In this document: positions 16,784 to 26,393 of the stretch, one piece after another | Layout: each line of letters begins with the position of its first letter | Numbering within the stretch: the first letter of the stretch is position 1 | Origin: Variovorax sp. Root411 | GTDB taxonomy: Bacteria; Pseudomonadota; Gammaproteobacteria; Burkholderiales; Burkholderiaceae_C | DNA length: 64,000 nucleotides | Direction of reading: 5' to 3' | Assembly (NCBI RefSeq): GCF_001425205.1 | Contig: NZ_LMDW01000016.1 | Location: 372,001-436,000, forward strand | The notes under the pieces: generated by a model | Told to the model about the DNA's origin: nothing | Databases searched by the model: none | What the model saw: only the letters and a program-made list of their open reading frames with translations | Translations under genes and position numbers: made by a program

Positions 16784-17856
16784 GGCATGGCCCTGGCGAG
16801 CGACAGCGTGCCGCGCTTGAGCATCAGGTAGCGCCCCGCGATGGTGGCGGGTGCGCAGGCGGCGGCATGCGCCCACACCGGATGCGCGCGTTCGTTGCGC
16901 GCGAGGTGTCTGGCGAGCTGGCAAGTGTCGCTGGAAGCGCTGCCTACGAAGAAGCCGTAGTCCTCGAACAGCTCGCGGTGCACCGGAATGTCCGACAGCA
17001 GCAGCGGCACGCCCAGCGTCGCCGCCTCGGCTGCCGAGAGGTTGAAGCCCTCGAAGGTGGACAGCGAGATGAAGGCGGTGGCGCCTTGGTAGAGCCGCAG
17101 CAGTTCCTCGCGCGACACCAGCCCCCGGTGCCGCACGAAGCCGCGCACCTCGGGCGCCAGCGCGGCCACCATGCGCTCGACCTCGGCCGCGCCGTTGCCG
17201 GTGATGTCGAGGTAGTCGACGAGGCCGGCGCGCCTCATGCGCTCGAACAGCGCGAGGATGCCGCCGAAGTTCTTGTGCGGGTAGTAGTGGTAGGCCGCGA
17301 TGAGGTAGCGCTCGTTCGGCAGCGCGGCAGGCGCCGCCGCGACACGGGGCGCGTCCACCGGGTTGAAGATGACCGCCGAATGCTCGCAGCGGCCGAAGTG
17401 GCGCTCGAAGTCGCGCTGGCTGCTGCGGCTGATGAAGACCACGTCCGCCGCGCTGCGTGCCGCGCGCCACAGGCTCCAGTCCAGGAAGAGGCGCTTGCTG
17501 CGCTTGAAGTACTGCGGGTAGGCCTTGTACTGCAGGTCGTGCACGATGACGATCGAATCGCGGTGCCGCCCGAAGAGCGTGAGCGGCAGGAAGTAGTTGG
17601 GAAAGAACGAGTACAGCCGCTCGCCCGTCAACAGCGTGCGCAGGCAGTGGAAGTTGTAGAGCAGCGTGTCGACGATGAAGCGGTTGATCTTCAGGCGCTG
17701 TGCCAGGGCGAACAGGCGCGGATGCCGCTCGCTGACCGGCTCGACCCGGTCGTCATGCGACAGCCGCATGTGGCGCAGCAGTACCTCTGATACGTTGAGC
17801 ACGCCGCCGGCCCCCTTGTTGAGGCGCACGGTGTCGTAGTAGAGGTAAGTGGCCAC
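16780..17856 (-). CDS. GT4-family glycosyltransferase
   Basis: A 358-aa transferase. The N-terminus 'YDTVRLNKGAGGVLNVSEVLLRHM' holds the glycine-rich acceptor-side loop, and the C-terminal half has the donor-binding GT4 pattern: 'YLIAAYHYYPHKNFGGILALFERM', 'LDITGNG' and 'AFISLSTFEGFNLSAAEAATLGVPLLLSDIPVHRE', including the E-G-F-x-L-x-x-x-E signature. The start is taken as GTG 17854-17856, with GAGGGG upstream, 13 bp after the polymerase stop; a longer ATG start at 17922 would overlap the polymerase gene by about 50 bp. It adds one sugar of the repeat unit; donor unknown. Confidence 0.8.
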   Translation of the reverse strand: MATYLYYDTVRLNKGAGGVLNVSEVLLRHMRLSHDDRVEPVSERHPRLFALAQRLKINRFIVDTLLYNFHCLRTLLTGERLYSFFPNYFLPLTLFGRHRDSIVIVHDLQYKAYPQYFKRSKRLFLDWSLWRAARSAADVVFISRSSQRDFERHFGRCEHSAVIFNPVDAPRVAAAPAALPNERYLIAAYHYYPHKNFGGILALFERMRRAGLVDYLDITGNGAAEVERMVAALAPEVRGFVRHRGLVSREELLRLYQGATAFISLSTFEGFNLSAAEAATLGVPLLLSDIPVHRELFEDYGFFVGSASSDTCQLARHLARNERAHPVWAHAAACAPATIAGRYLMLKRGTLSLARAMP

Positions 17857-17869
17857 GGCGATGCCCCTC

Positions 17870-19195
17870 TCATGCGCTCGGAAGGCCGTGCCGCACGGTG
17901 CGCGGGAGCGGGCGGCGGGCACGCGAACTCAGGGCGCCGGCAACGAGGGCGGCAATCAGGCCCGAAGCCGCGAACGGACCCCAGCCCAGGATCGGGCCGC
18001 GCATGAACGGCACGTAGGCCGCCAGCAGCACCAGCGCTGACAGGTAGGCGCCCGACAGGGGCCGGTTCGGATCGATGGCGCGGTCGACCATGCGAAAGCC
18101 CGCCGAGATCGCGAAGCCGAACAGCGCCGGCCCCGCCAGGCCGAAGTCGAAATACGCCGTGGTGAAGGGCGGCAGCGACAGGTTGCTCTGCGAGAAGTTG
18201 CCGAGGATGGCCGACCAGCCGAGCGGGTCGAAGTCGGGAAACATCTTCAGGTCGCGCGGCAGGAAGAAGGAGAACGCCGAGAGCAGGTAGCGGCCCCAGC
18301 CGAGGTCCGGAATGGGCGCGCGCTCCAGGATGCCCGCGACGACGAACATGGCGTCGAAGTCCTGGCTGAACGGGAAGGTCGTGAGCTCCTCGCCCCACAT
18401 GCTGCCGCGCGAGATCAGGTTCAGCACCGGGCCCAGGCCGGCGATGGAACCGAAGATCACCCCTGCGAGCAGCCAGCGCCGGCCGCGCCCCAGCCCATGG
18501 ATGAGCAGCGGCAGCAGCCCGATCAGCAGGACCTGGCGCGCCGTGTTCACCGGGTTGGCCGCGGCCAGCGCCAGGCCGAACGCCAGGGCCGCCGCGCACC
18601 AGGACCACAGCGTGCGGCGGCGTACCGCGTGAATGGCCAGCGCCACGAAGCACAGCAGAACCACCAGCTTGGGCAGCGTGGAATAGAAGATGAAGTCGAT
18701 CGGCACGTTGTCTTCGCCGCCGGCGCCACCCACGATGCCGCGCGCCACGAAGTTGAGCTCGGGCTTGATGAACAGCGATGCGAAGGCGGCCAGCGAGCAG
18801 CTCAGCAGCAGGAGAAGAGGGTGGGCCACGCCGACCAGCCGCCGGTCGTGGCGCCCCGGCAGGTGCTCGGGCGCGTCGGGCACGCCCAGCCGCGCGGCCT
18901 CCACGCCGGCCATGTACAGCAACAGGAGCATCAGCGCCTGGGTGTACGCGTCCGTGCGCATGACGCCGGCTTCCCAGAAATCGACGTCGTGCGAGATCTG
19001 CACCGCCGGCGCGATCGAGAAGTAGGTGAGGATCGTCGCGTAGTGGATCAGCAGGAACACGCTGCCGCCGGAGGAACCCAGCATCGAGAGCTGGATCAGC
19101 GACAGCGCGAACACCGCCGCATAGCCCCACACCGGATCGACCAGGCCGCACAGCATGGCGCAGACGATGCCGGACCAGAAGGAGAGGGTTCGCAT
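17870..19195 (-). CDS. Wzy-like polysaccharide polymerase
   Basis: A 441-aa very hydrophobic protein with about ten to twelve predicted membrane segments. Large loops lie around residues 125-160 ('KPELNFVARGIVGGAGGED') and 245-330 ('RGSMWGEELTTFPFSQDFDA'). The layout, with a big periplasmic loop in the second half and low sequence conservation, matches Wzy/O-antigen polymerases. Its place between GDP-fucose synthase and glycosyltransferases in an operon that also has Wza, Wzc and Wzx supports the role. It would polymerise flipped repeat units at the outer face of the inner membrane. Assigned by context and topology, not by a signature. Confidence 0.65.
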   Translation of the reverse strand: MRTLSFWSGIVCAMLCGLVDPVWGYAAVFALSLIQLSMLGSSGGSVFLLIHYATILTYFSIAPAVQISHDVDFWEAGVMRTDAYTQALMLLLLYMAGVEAARLGVPDAPEHLPGRHDRRLVGVAHPLLLLLSCSLAAFASLFIKPELNFVARGIVGGAGGEDNVPIDFIFYSTLPKLVVLLCFVALAIHAVRRRTLWSWCAAALAFGLALAAANPVNTARQVLLIGLLPLLIHGLGRGRRWLLAGVIFGSIAGLGPVLNLISRGSMWGEELTTFPFSQDFDAMFVVAGILERAPIPDLGWGRYLLSAFSFFLPRDLKMFPDFDPLGWSAILGNFSQSNLSLPPFTTAYFDFGLAGPALFGFAISAGFRMVDRAIDPNRPLSGAYLSALVLLAAYVPFMRGPILGWGPFAASGLIAALVAGALSSRARRPLPRTVRHGLPSA

Positions 19196-19234
19196 GGCGG
19201 GCCTGCCGTGGGTGGATGGATGGGTTGGGACGGT

Positions 19235-20230
19235 TCAGGCGTGCACTTGCGCGTGGACCGGGTCGCTTTCCTCGAGCGGCCGGGTCGCCTTCTGGTAGTC
19301 GGCGTAGGTGCGGCGAAGCCCCTCTGCCAACGGCACGGTCGCGTGCCAGCCGAGGCTGGCGGCGCGCGACACGTCCAGCAGCTTTCTCGGCGCGCCGTCG
19401 GGCTGCGCGAGGTCGTAGCGGATGCTGCCGGTGTAGCCCACGACTTCGCTGATCAGCCCGGTGAGTTCGGCGATCGACACGTCTTCGCCGGTGCCGAGGT
19501 TGATGTGCCCGCGCATCGCGTCGGTCTGCCGGTCGTAGTCGGCGCGCGACAGGTTCATCACCTCGAGGCAGCCTTCGACCATGTCGTCGACGTACAGGAA
19601 CTCGCGCCGCGCGCGCCCGCTGCCCCAGATCAGCACGCTGGGCGCATTGCTGATCTTGGCCAGGTGGAAGCGCTGGATCAGCGCCGGCACCACATGGCTG
19701 TTCTCCAGGTGGTAGTTGTCGCCGGGGCCGTACAGGTTGGTCGGCATCACGCTGCGGTAGTCGACGCCGTGGCTGGCCCCGTACTGGCGGTTGTAGCTCT
19801 CGCACAGCTTGAGGCCAGCGATCTTGGCGATCGCATAGGGCTCGTTGGTGGGTTCGAGCTTGCCGTTGAGCAGGTACTCCTCGCGGATCGGCTGCTCGGC
19901 CATGCGCGGGTAGATGCAGCTGGAGCCGAGGAACAGCAGGCGCTTCACGCCCGACACGAAGGCCTGGTGCGTGACGTTGGTGGCGATTGCCAGGTTCTCG
20001 TAGATGAACTGCGCGGGGTAGGTCATGTTGGCGTGGATGCCCCCGACCTTGGCCGCCGCCAGGTAGACCTGGTCGATCTGCTCCGTCGCGAAGAAACGGG
20101 CCACGGCCGCCTGGTCGAGGAGGTCGAGTTCGCTGTGGGTTCGCGTCACCACGTCGTGGCCCAGTTCGCGCAGCCGCCTTGCCGTCGCCTGACCCACCAT
20201 GCCGCGATGACCTGCAACAAAGATTCGCAT
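19235..20230 (-). CDS. fcl: GDP-L-fucose synthase
   Basis: A 331-aa SDR. '[20 protein letters not shown]' is the NADPH-binding start, and '[18 protein letters not shown]', the catalytic '[13 protein letters not shown]' and '[15 protein letters not shown]' (YxxxK) are diagnostic for GDP-4-keto-6-deoxymannose 3,5-epimerase/4-reductase. '[11 protein letters not shown]' and '[15 protein letters not shown]' complete the family pattern. It makes GDP-L-fucose from the product of GDP-mannose dehydratase. No gmd gene lies in this operon, so that step must be encoded elsewhere. The ATG is at 20228-20230, 62 bp after the priming transferase stop. Confidence 0.95.
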   Translation of the reverse strand: MRIFVAGHRGMVGQATARRLRELGHDVVTRTHSELDLLDQAAVARFFATEQIDQVYLAAAKVGGIHANMTYPAQFIYENLAIATNVTHQAFVSGVKRLLFLGSSCIYPRMAEQPIREEYLLNGKLEPTNEPYAIAKIAGLKLCESYNRQYGASHGVDYRSVMPTNLYGPGDNYHLENSHVVPALIQRFHLAKISNAPSVLIWGSGRARREFLYVDDMVEGCLEVMNLSRADYDRQTDAMRGHINLGTGEDVSIAELTGLISEVVGYTGSIRYDLAQPDGAPRKLLDVSRAASLGWHATVPLAEGLRRTYADYQKATRPLEESDPVHAQVHA

Positions 20231-20292
20231 ATGAGCTTTCGTGAAGGGGTTGATGAACTTCGAGGGCAGACGAAATCGAAGATGCGAGCCGG

Positions 20293-20997
20293 CTACCGGG
20301 ACCCGCGCGCGCCGGTGACCACGCCGAAGGTCTTCAGCAGGATCACGAAGTCGCGCCACAGCGACAGGTGGGCGACGTACTCCGCGTCCATCGCCGCACG
20401 CCGGCGGTAGCTGATCTCGTTGCGCCCGCTGATCTGCCACAGGCCCGTGATGCCGGGACGCACGGCGCGGTAGTGCTCCCAGTACTCGCCGTACAGGTCC
20501 TTCTGCGCGAACATGCACGGGCGTGGGCCCACCATGCTCATGTCGCCCTTGAGCACGTTCCAGAACTGCGGAAACTCGTCGATGCTGTACTTGCGGAGGA
20601 AGGCGCCGAAGCGGGTGATGCGCGGGTCGTTCTGCAGCTTCTGGTACACGGCCCATTCGCGCTGCGCGGCTTCGTTGTCGCGCAGGTGGCGCGCCAGCAC
20701 CGCGTCGGCGTTGGCCACCATCGAGCGGAACTTGTAGAACTTGAAGACGCGGCCATCCTTGCCGTAGCGCGGCTGCATGTAGATGGCCGGGCCGCCCGAG
20801 GTGTAGAGCACGCCCAGCCAGATGAGCGCGTAGGCCCAGCCGAAGAACAGGAAGAACGAGCCCGCCATCAGGATGTCGGCCGCGCGCTTGGCGCGGCGCA
20901 GCAAGGGCGTGCCGCCCAGCGGCCCGTACGCGGCCGTGTTGGCCGCCGTGCCACCGGCGCCTCGCCCGGTGGTGGATGTCGATCGCAGCGTGTTCAT
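20293..20997 (-). CDS. Undecaprenyl-phosphate sugar-1-phosphate transferase (ExoY/WcaJ C-terminal type)
   Basis: A 234-aa initiating transferase. A single hydrophobic reentrant/membrane segment '[25 protein letters not shown]' is followed by the conserved catalytic domain: 'KFYKFRSMV', '[39 protein letters not shown]' and '[22 protein letters not shown]'. It lacks the N-terminal membrane domain of full-length WcaJ, so it is the short ExoY-type form. It starts the lipid-linked repeat unit by transferring a sugar phosphate to undecaprenyl phosphate. The ATG overlaps the Wzc stop by 4 bp. Confidence 0.92.
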   Translation of the reverse strand: MNTLRSTSTTGRGAGGTAANTAAYGPLGGTPLLRRAKRAADILMAGSFFLFFGWAYALIWLGVLYTSGGPAIYMQPRYGKDGRVFKFYKFRSMVANADAVLARHLRDNEAAQREWAVYQKLQNDPRITRFGAFLRKYSIDEFPQFWNVLKGDMSMVGPRPCMFAQKDLYGEYWEHYRAVRPGITGLWQISGRNEISYRRRAAMDAEYVAHLSLWRDFVILLKTFGVVTGARGSR

Positions 20998-23318
20998 GAT
21001 TCTGCGTGCTCCGGCTGGATGCGCTTGGGCATGACGGTGTCGGCCGTGTCCAGCGCGTAGGTGGGTTCGCGGCGGGTGGGGGCATAGGCGTAGTAGCCGT
21101 AGCTGTAGCTGCGGTAGTGGCGCTGCGAGGTGTCGACCGCGTTGAACACCGCGCCGTGGAAGGCCGCGCCCACGTGGGCCAGCCGCTTGGCGCTTTCCAC
21201 CAGCTCGCCGAGCTCGCTGTTGCCGGCGCGGGCCACGAGCAGCACCGTGCCCATGCTCGGCGCCATCGCGGCGGTCTCGGACGCGAGCAGGGCGGGAGGA
21301 CCATCGACGACCACGACGTCGTAGCGCGCGGACAGCGTCGACAGCGTGTGCGCGAAGGCGTCGCTGGTCATCATGCCGGCGGGGTCTGGATGCAGGGTGC
21401 CCGCGGCCATCACGTCCAGGTGCGGCAGCACGTGGTGGTGAATGGCGTCATCGAGCGGCACGCCACCGGCAAGGATGTCGGCCAAACCCTCCTTGCTCTG
21501 CAGGCCGAACTCCTGGCTCAGTTTGCCGCGGCGCAGGTCGGCGTCGATCAGCAGCACGCGCTGGCCCGATGCGGCCAGCAGCGTGGCGAAGTTCGACGAC
21601 ACGAAGGTCTTGCCCGCACCGGCCGTGGCGCTCGAGATCAGCACCCGGTTGTTGGGCGCGCCCATCATCACGAACTTCAGCGCGGTGCGCAGCCGGCGCA
21701 GGCCCTCGAGCGCGGGGTCTTCCACGTGCAGCGCCGCCAGCACCTTGATGCCGGGCTTGCCCTTGCGAACGGCGCGGTCGAGCACGCGCTGCTGGGGGCT
21801 CATCGGGATCGAGGTGTACACCTGCAGGCCGGTGACGGCCTCGATGTCGTCGGGGTTGCCGATGGAGCGCCTCAGGTTCTTGCGCGCCAGCGCCGCGGCG
21901 CCTCCGAGGAACAGGCCGCCCGCCAGCGCCAGCGCGACGACGATCAGCGGCTTCGGCCGCACCGGCTTCTCGGCCTGCAGCGCCAGGTCGAGCACGCGCA
22001 CGTTGGCCACCTTGCCTTCCTTGGCCAGCCGCATCTGCAGCGAGCTGTTCAGCAGCGTGGCGTAGAGGTCGGTGTTGACCTTGATGTCGCGCTGCATGCG
22101 CAGCGAGTTCTGCTGCAGCATGGGCATGCGGCGGATGCGGCCGTCGACCGAGCCGAGCTCCTTCTTGAGCGAGGCGATCTGCGCGTCCAGCGTCTTCAGG
22201 TCGGGGTGGGCGGCGGTGAAGCGGCTCGCCAGGTCCAGCCGCTTCTGCTTCGCATCGAGCAGCTTGGCCTGCAGGTCCACGTTCTGCGACAGGGCATTGC
22301 GAGCCTCGTCGTCCAGGCTGATGGTGCCGTTCTGGTTGCGGTACTGGTTGTAGGCGTCTTCGGACTGCTCCAGCTGCTGCTTGAACTTGGGCAGCTCGGT
22401 GCCCAGGAAGGCCAGCGCGCGCTCGGCCTGCACCGTCTTCTGGTCGATGTTCTGGCGCACGTAGAGGCGCGAGATCTCGTTGAGCACGTCGGCCAGCTGG
22501 CCTCGGTTCGCGGCCTGCAGGCTGACGTCCATCACGCCGGACTGCTTGCCTTTCTCGACCACGCGCAGGTCTTTCTGCAGGCCGAGCAGGGTGAGCTGCT
22601 TCGAGTAGCGCACCAGCTCGAAAGCGCCGCCTGGCTGCGCCTCGAAGGAGCCCACCAGCAGGTGCAGGGTGCCGCCGGGCACGGCGGCCTCCAGCGGCAC
22701 GCCGGCCGTGCCTTGCAACGGAGTTTCCAGGTCCGGGTTGGTCAGCGTGTAGTTGCCGTCGCTGCCCGCGATCAGCGTGAACTTCTTGCCCTCGAACGCG
22801 CTCGGCACGTCCATCTGCGCGACGGCGATCCGCTCGGTGCCCGAGACGAAATTGCCATGCCCGAACACGCCGGGAGTGGAGAGCTGGCTCGAATGCCGCG
22901 CCATGAACTCGCCCACCACCGGTATGTAGTGCGGCTTCGCGCTGATGAACAGCCGCGTGTTCTCCATTGCCTGGCCCAGCACCATGCGCGACCTCAGGAT
23001 CTCGGTCTCGCCGGCAGTCGGCGTCTTCACGCTGATGCCTCCGCCGCCGTTGGCGTCACCGGGAAAGTTGCCGCCGGAGCGGTCGGGGTCTTCCACCTGG
23101 ATCAGGATGTTGGCCTCGTACATGCGCGGGCCGAACAGCGCGTAGCCCACGCCCACCAACAGCGTCAGCGCCGCGATGGAGGCAATCAGCCAGCGGCTGT
23201 CGATCAGGATGTCGAGGTACTCGTGGAACCGGGACTCCCGGGGCCAGGCAGTGGTCTCGAGCACCGTCATGGGGGCGGCCGCAGGTGCGGGAAGCGAAGG
23301 TTGCCAACGCGCGTTCAT
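20994..23318 (-). CDS. wzc: Wzc-type polysaccharide co-polymerase and tyrosine autokinase
   Basis: A 774-aa fusion of chain-length regulator and BY-kinase. The N-terminal Wzz-like domain is anchored by '[22 protein letters not shown]', a long coiled-coil stretch spans about residues 280-420, and a second membrane segment is '[21 protein letters not shown]'. The cytoplasmic kinase has a Walker A in '[16 protein letters not shown]', the A' motif '[10 protein letters not shown]', and a B-like 'VVVVDGPPA'. The C-terminal tail is tyrosine-rich ('[13 protein letters not shown]'), the usual autophosphorylation cluster. ATG 23318 is preferred (AAGG 8 bp upstream); an in-frame GTG lies at 23327. Confidence 0.93.
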   Translation of the reverse strand: MNARWQPSLPAPAAAPMTVLETTAWPRESRFHEYLDILIDSRWLIASIAALTLLVGVGYALFGPRMYEANILIQVEDPDRSGGNFPGDANGGGGISVKTPTAGETEILRSRMVLGQAMENTRLFISAKPHYIPVVGEFMARHSSQLSTPGVFGHGNFVSGTERIAVAQMDVPSAFEGKKFTLIAGSDGNYTLTNPDLETPLQGTAGVPLEAAVPGGTLHLLVGSFEAQPGGAFELVRYSKQLTLLGLQKDLRVVEKGKQSGVMDVSLQAANRGQLADVLNEISRLYVRQNIDQKTVQAERALAFLGTELPKFKQQLEQSEDAYNQYRNQNGTISLDDEARNALSQNVDLQAKLLDAKQKRLDLASRFTAAHPDLKTLDAQIASLKKELGSVDGRIRRMPMLQQNSLRMQRDIKVNTDLYATLLNSSLQMRLAKEGKVANVRVLDLALQAEKPVRPKPLIVVALALAGGLFLGGAAALARKNLRRSIGNPDDIEAVTGLQVYTSIPMSPQQRVLDRAVRKGKPGIKVLAALHVEDPALEGLRRLRTALKFVMMGAPNNRVLISSATAGAGKTFVSSNFATLLAASGQRVLLIDADLRRGKLSQEFGLQSKEGLADILAGGVPLDDAIHHHVLPHLDVMAAGTLHPDPAGMMTSDAFAHTLSTLSARYDVVVVDGPPALLASETAAMAPSMGTVLLVARAGNSELGELVESAKRLAHVGAAFHGAVFNAVDTSQRHYRSYSYGYYAYAPTRREPTYALDTADTVMPKRIQPEHAES

Positions 23319-23353
23319 GGGGTTCACCTTTTCGTGGTTGCGGGGGCGGGCGC

Positions 23354-24577
23354 TTACCGGCGCGCGGTGTCGCGGCCGAGGTTGACGACCTGGGCGGACG
23401 GCAGGATCAGGCTGATGACCCGGTTCCAGGTGACCAGCGGCACGTGATCGACGTACACCACGTCGCGCGGCAGCAGCTCGAAGCGGTCGGCCAGCGCCAG
23501 CGCTGCCGGGTTCCTCGCGTTGAGGTTGAAGATCTGCTGCGTGTCGAGGTTGTCGGGCGCGTTGCGCACCACGTAGATCTGCCCCGTGCTGGCCGACAGC
23601 AGGTCGGGGCCGCCGGCATCGCCCAGCGCCTCGTTGAGGCTCAGGCGGCCGTTGTTGCGCATCAGCAGCGAACCGGGGCCGCGCACCTCGCCTATCACGA
23701 AGACCCGGCTGTCGTCGCGGGAGCCGACATTCACCACGTCACCGTTGCGCAGCGCAATGCTGTTGCCATCCAGGCCCATGGACTGGAGCATCGGCAGGTC
23801 GACCACCGTCGAGACGCCGCCGCGCGTCAGCGTGACCCGCGAGCGGTCGCCGCTCTGCGTGAAGCTGCCGGCGCGGCCGATGGCTTCGGACAGCGTCATC
23901 GGCACGTCGGTGAAGATCTGCAGGCCCGGCGTGCGCACCTCGCCCTGCACGTAGGCGCGCTGGCTGCGGAACGACTGGATGCGCACCGAAACCTGCGGCT
24001 CCTTGATGAAGGCGCCGATGCGCCGCGCGACCAGCTCGGACGCGCCGCTTTCGGTCAGGCCCTGCAGCTTGACGCGCCCGATGAACGGAAAGCTGATCTC
24101 GCCGTTGGCACCGACGATGAAGCCGGGCGCGACGGTGACACCGGTCGGGTCGGACTGCTGCGCGATCACAGCGCCGGCGTTAGGAAGCAGTTCCGGGTGG
24201 TTGTAGACGATGATGCCGACCACGTCTCCGGGCCCGATGGTGTAGACCGGCGGCGCGGCCAGCAGGCGCTTCATGCCGTCGGGCGCGACCTTGGGCCTTT
24301 GCGCCATCTGCGAGCGGATCAGGTCGGGCGTGATCGGAATGACCTTGCCGCTGTCGGCCGAGGCGGTGCTGTCGCCCGTGGTGCTGGTGAAGCCGAGCGG
24401 CCCCACGCCGCCGAAGCCCGGCGCGCAGCCGGAGAGCAGGACCAGCCCCAGCGACAGCAGCAGGCACAGGCCCAGCCATCGCAGCCGTCCATCGACCTGT
24501 GCCGGTGCCAGGGCCTGGGCTCTGGCTGAAAGGGCGCGTTTGCCGCATGTCTGCGTCGATGGATCGGGGCGTTGCAT
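23354..24577 (-). CDS. wza: Wza-type outer-membrane polysaccharide export lipoprotein
   Basis: A 407-aa protein. It has a long basic N-terminus, then 'WLGLCLLLSLGLVLLSGC' with the lipobox cysteine near residue 51. The polysaccharide export domain starts at 'YTIGPGDVVGIIVYNHPEL', followed by SLBB repeats ('GEISFPFIGRVKLQGLTESGASELVARRI', 'YVQGEVRTPGLQIFTDVPMTLSEAIGRAGSF', 'VFVIGEVRGPGSLLMRNNGRLSLNEALGDAGG'). It forms the outer-membrane channel that pairs with Wzc. AAGGAG precedes the ATG at 24575-24577. It is the first capsule gene after the NRPS/PKS-linked block. Confidence 0.93.
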   Translation of the reverse strand: MQRPDPSTQTCGKRALSARAQALAPAQVDGRLRWLGLCLLLSLGLVLLSGCAPGFGGVGPLGFTSTTGDSTASADSGKVIPITPDLIRSQMAQRPKVAPDGMKRLLAAPPVYTIGPGDVVGIIVYNHPELLPNAGAVIAQQSDPTGVTVAPGFIVGANGEISFPFIGRVKLQGLTESGASELVARRIGAFIKEPQVSVRIQSFRSQRAYVQGEVRTPGLQIFTDVPMTLSEAIGRAGSFTQSGDRSRVTLTRGGVSTVVDLPMLQSMGLDGNSIALRNGDVVNVGSRDDSRVFVIGEVRGPGSLLMRNNGRLSLNEALGDAGGPDLLSASTGQIYVVRNAPDNLDTQQIFNLNARNPAALALADRFELLPRDVVYVDHVPLVTWNRVISLILPSAQVVNLGRDTARR

Positions 24578-24649
24578 GGTGATCTCCTTGACGGCCGGTT
24601 GACGGTGGATGGATGGGGAACGACTGGGTGAAAGGTGCTGGGCCGCGCG

Positions 24650-25579
24650 TCAGGGCGCGGCCCAGGTGGCGGGCATGGCCCGATCGGCGCCAGCAGCAGC
24701 CGGGCGGCTCTGGCTGCGGCGCTCGGTGCTTGCGCCGAAGCAGCGGTCGGCGACCCAGTCGCCGACGGACTGGAGGAACAGCCGCTGTCCCTGCTCCGTG
24801 CAGACGGTGTGGTCGACCTCGGCGATGAACTCGTACTGCAGCGCCTGCGTGAAGGGCTGGCGGGCGAAGGCGCCGAGCTGGTCGCGGCCGCGGTCGCAGA
24901 CGTGCAGCGACCCCGAATACAGCAGCTGCACCGCCACCTTGCGTTCGACCAGGCGCCGCAGCGTGGCACCGAACCAGGCCGCGTTGACGTCGGGCGCGCG
25001 TTTCTCCGCGAAGAAGCCCGGCAGCGGCGTCGTCGAATGGCTGGGCATGAAGTGGCGCTGGAACCAGCGTTTGGCCTTGCCGGGGAAGGACGGATGCGCG
25101 GGCGCGGCCAGCGCGCGGCGCACGTTGCGCTCCCAGCGGGCACGCCGCTCCGGGAAGGCGAAGCCGTCGAACAGCGAAAGCGCCACCACGCGCGGGTCGG
25201 CCGCGGCTGCCAACATCGCATGCTCGACGCCCGAGCACATGCCGACGATCACGAACTGCCGCGCGCCCAGCATGCGTTCGCTGGCGTCCATGGCGGCCCG
25301 CAGGCTGTGCACGGCACGGGCCTGCAGGTCGGGCGAGGTGTCGAGCGCATCGCTGTCGCCGACGCCGCCCAGGTCGAAGCGCAGGCTGCCCACGCCGCGC
25401 GCTGCCAGCACGTGCGCCAGCTTCACGTTGATGCGGCGCGGCCCGACGCGGTGGTTGGCGCCCATGTTGAACATGAGGCAGACGACGTCGCCCGGCGCCT
25501 GCTGCGCGGGAGCGGTGAGCATGCCCACGAGCGCGTCGCCGGGGCCGAAGCAGACCGGTGTCTGTGTCGCGTCATTCAT
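24650..25579 (-). CDS. Alpha/beta hydrolase with cysteine at the nucleophile elbow (exosortase-locus hydrolase-1-like)
   Basis: A 309-aa alpha/beta hydrolase fold: 'VCLMFNMGANHRVGPRRINVKLAHVLAARGVGSLRFDLGGVGDSD' covers the oxyanion-side strand and the D-x-x-G-x-G-x-S turn. The nucleophile elbow is 'IVGMCSGVEHAML' (G-x-C-x-G), with Cys instead of Ser, as in dienelactone hydrolases. The C-terminal 'EVDHTVCTEQGQ' probably supplies His. It resembles hydrolase 1 found beside exosortase-type exopolysaccharide loci, though no exosortase is in this window. Next to a thioesterase-less NRPS/PKS it might release or edit the product. It overlaps the upstream hydrolase by 8 bp. Confidence 0.7.
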   Translation of the reverse strand: MNDATQTPVCFGPGDALVGMLTAPAQQAPGDVVCLMFNMGANHRVGPRRINVKLAHVLAARGVGSLRFDLGGVGDSDALDTSPDLQARAVHSLRAAMDASERMLGARQFVIVGMCSGVEHAMLAAAADPRVVALSLFDGFAFPERRARWERNVRRALAAPAHPSFPGKAKRWFQRHFMPSHSTTPLPGFFAEKRAPDVNAAWFGATLRRLVERKVAVQLLYSGSLHVCDRGRDQLGAFARQPFTQALQYEFIAEVDHTVCTEQGQRLFLQSVGDWVADRCFGASTERRSQSRPAAAGADRAMPATWAAP

Positions 25580-26393
25580 GGAGAGCCCCCTGGAGACGGT
25601 TGAGCGCATCGGCCGGAACCATTGCGCTGTTGGGGTAGGGGTCGGCCGTCCAGTCGAGCTGGTGCCGGAAGTACGCAAGGCGAACCGGCATGTGGCGCGA
25701 CTGCTGGTCGGCGGCCCATTGCGCAGTGCGTTCGTCGTCCGGCTCGGCCAGCACCAGCGTGTCGTGCAGCGCCGTGAGCGGCAGCGATTCGGGAACCAGC
25801 GCCGCCAGCTGCGCGCGCAGCGCGGGCGAGAGCACCGTGCCGAGGGCTTCCTCGGGCACTGCATCGGGCTCCTGCGCCAGGCTGCGGTGCCAGGCCCTGT
25901 CGGGAATGCAGAAGGTGGTGTCGATGGCGGCCACGTGCTGTTCGCGCAGCAGCCGCGCATAGCGGCGCCCGTCGATCACCGGCTCCCACAGCACCAGCCG
26001 CACCGGGTCGCAGCGTCCGCCGCGCGCGGCCAGCACGGCCAGGGTGGCGCCGAGCCGCGCGCCGACCCACACGATGGCGGCGCCCGGCGCACGCCGCCGC
26101 AGCTCTTCGTGCGCCGAGCACAGGTCGCGGCGCCAGCCGTCGAATTCGCCCTCGTTCTCGTCGCCCGGCGAATCGCCCGAGCCGTAGAAGTCGAAGCGCA
26201 GCGTGGCGATGCCGGCCCGCGAGAGGCGCTCGGCCAGCACCTTGAAGAAGCGATGGGTGCGCAGGCCCTCCTGTCCGAAGGGCGGGCACAGGAGCACGGC
26301 GGTGTTGTCGGCCCGGTCTTCCTCGGCCGGATGGAACACGCCGAAGATCTGGCGCGAGGCAGGCCCGAACATGAGTGGCGAGAAACGAGTCAT
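25572..26393 (-). CDS. Alpha/beta hydrolase lacking a nucleophile (exosortase-locus hydrolase-2-like)
   Basis: A 273-aa alpha/beta hydrolase fold: 'AVLLCPPFGQEGLRTHRFFKVLAERLSRAGIATLRFDFYGSGDSPG' is the N-terminal core. The elbow reads 'IVWVGARLGATLAVLAARGG' (G-x-R-x-G), so the nucleophilic Ser/Cys is replaced by Arg. Activity would therefore not be classical serine-hydrolase chemistry; a non-catalytic or partner role with the adjacent hydrolase is possible. It resembles hydrolase 2 of exosortase-associated polysaccharide loci. The ATG at 26391-26393 overlaps the phosphopantetheinyl transferase stop by 4 bp. Confidence 0.7.
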   Translation of the reverse strand: MTRFSPLMFGPASRQIFGVFHPAEEDRADNTAVLLCPPFGQEGLRTHRFFKVLAERLSRAGIATLRFDFYGSGDSPGDENEGEFDGWRRDLCSAHEELRRRAPGAAIVWVGARLGATLAVLAARGGRCDPVRLVLWEPVIDGRRYARLLREQHVAAIDTTFCIPDRAWHRSLAQEPDAVPEEALGTVLSPALRAQLAALVPESLPLTALHDTLVLAEPDDERTAQWAADQQSRHMPVRLAYFRHQLDWTADPYPNSAMVPADALNRLQGALHE

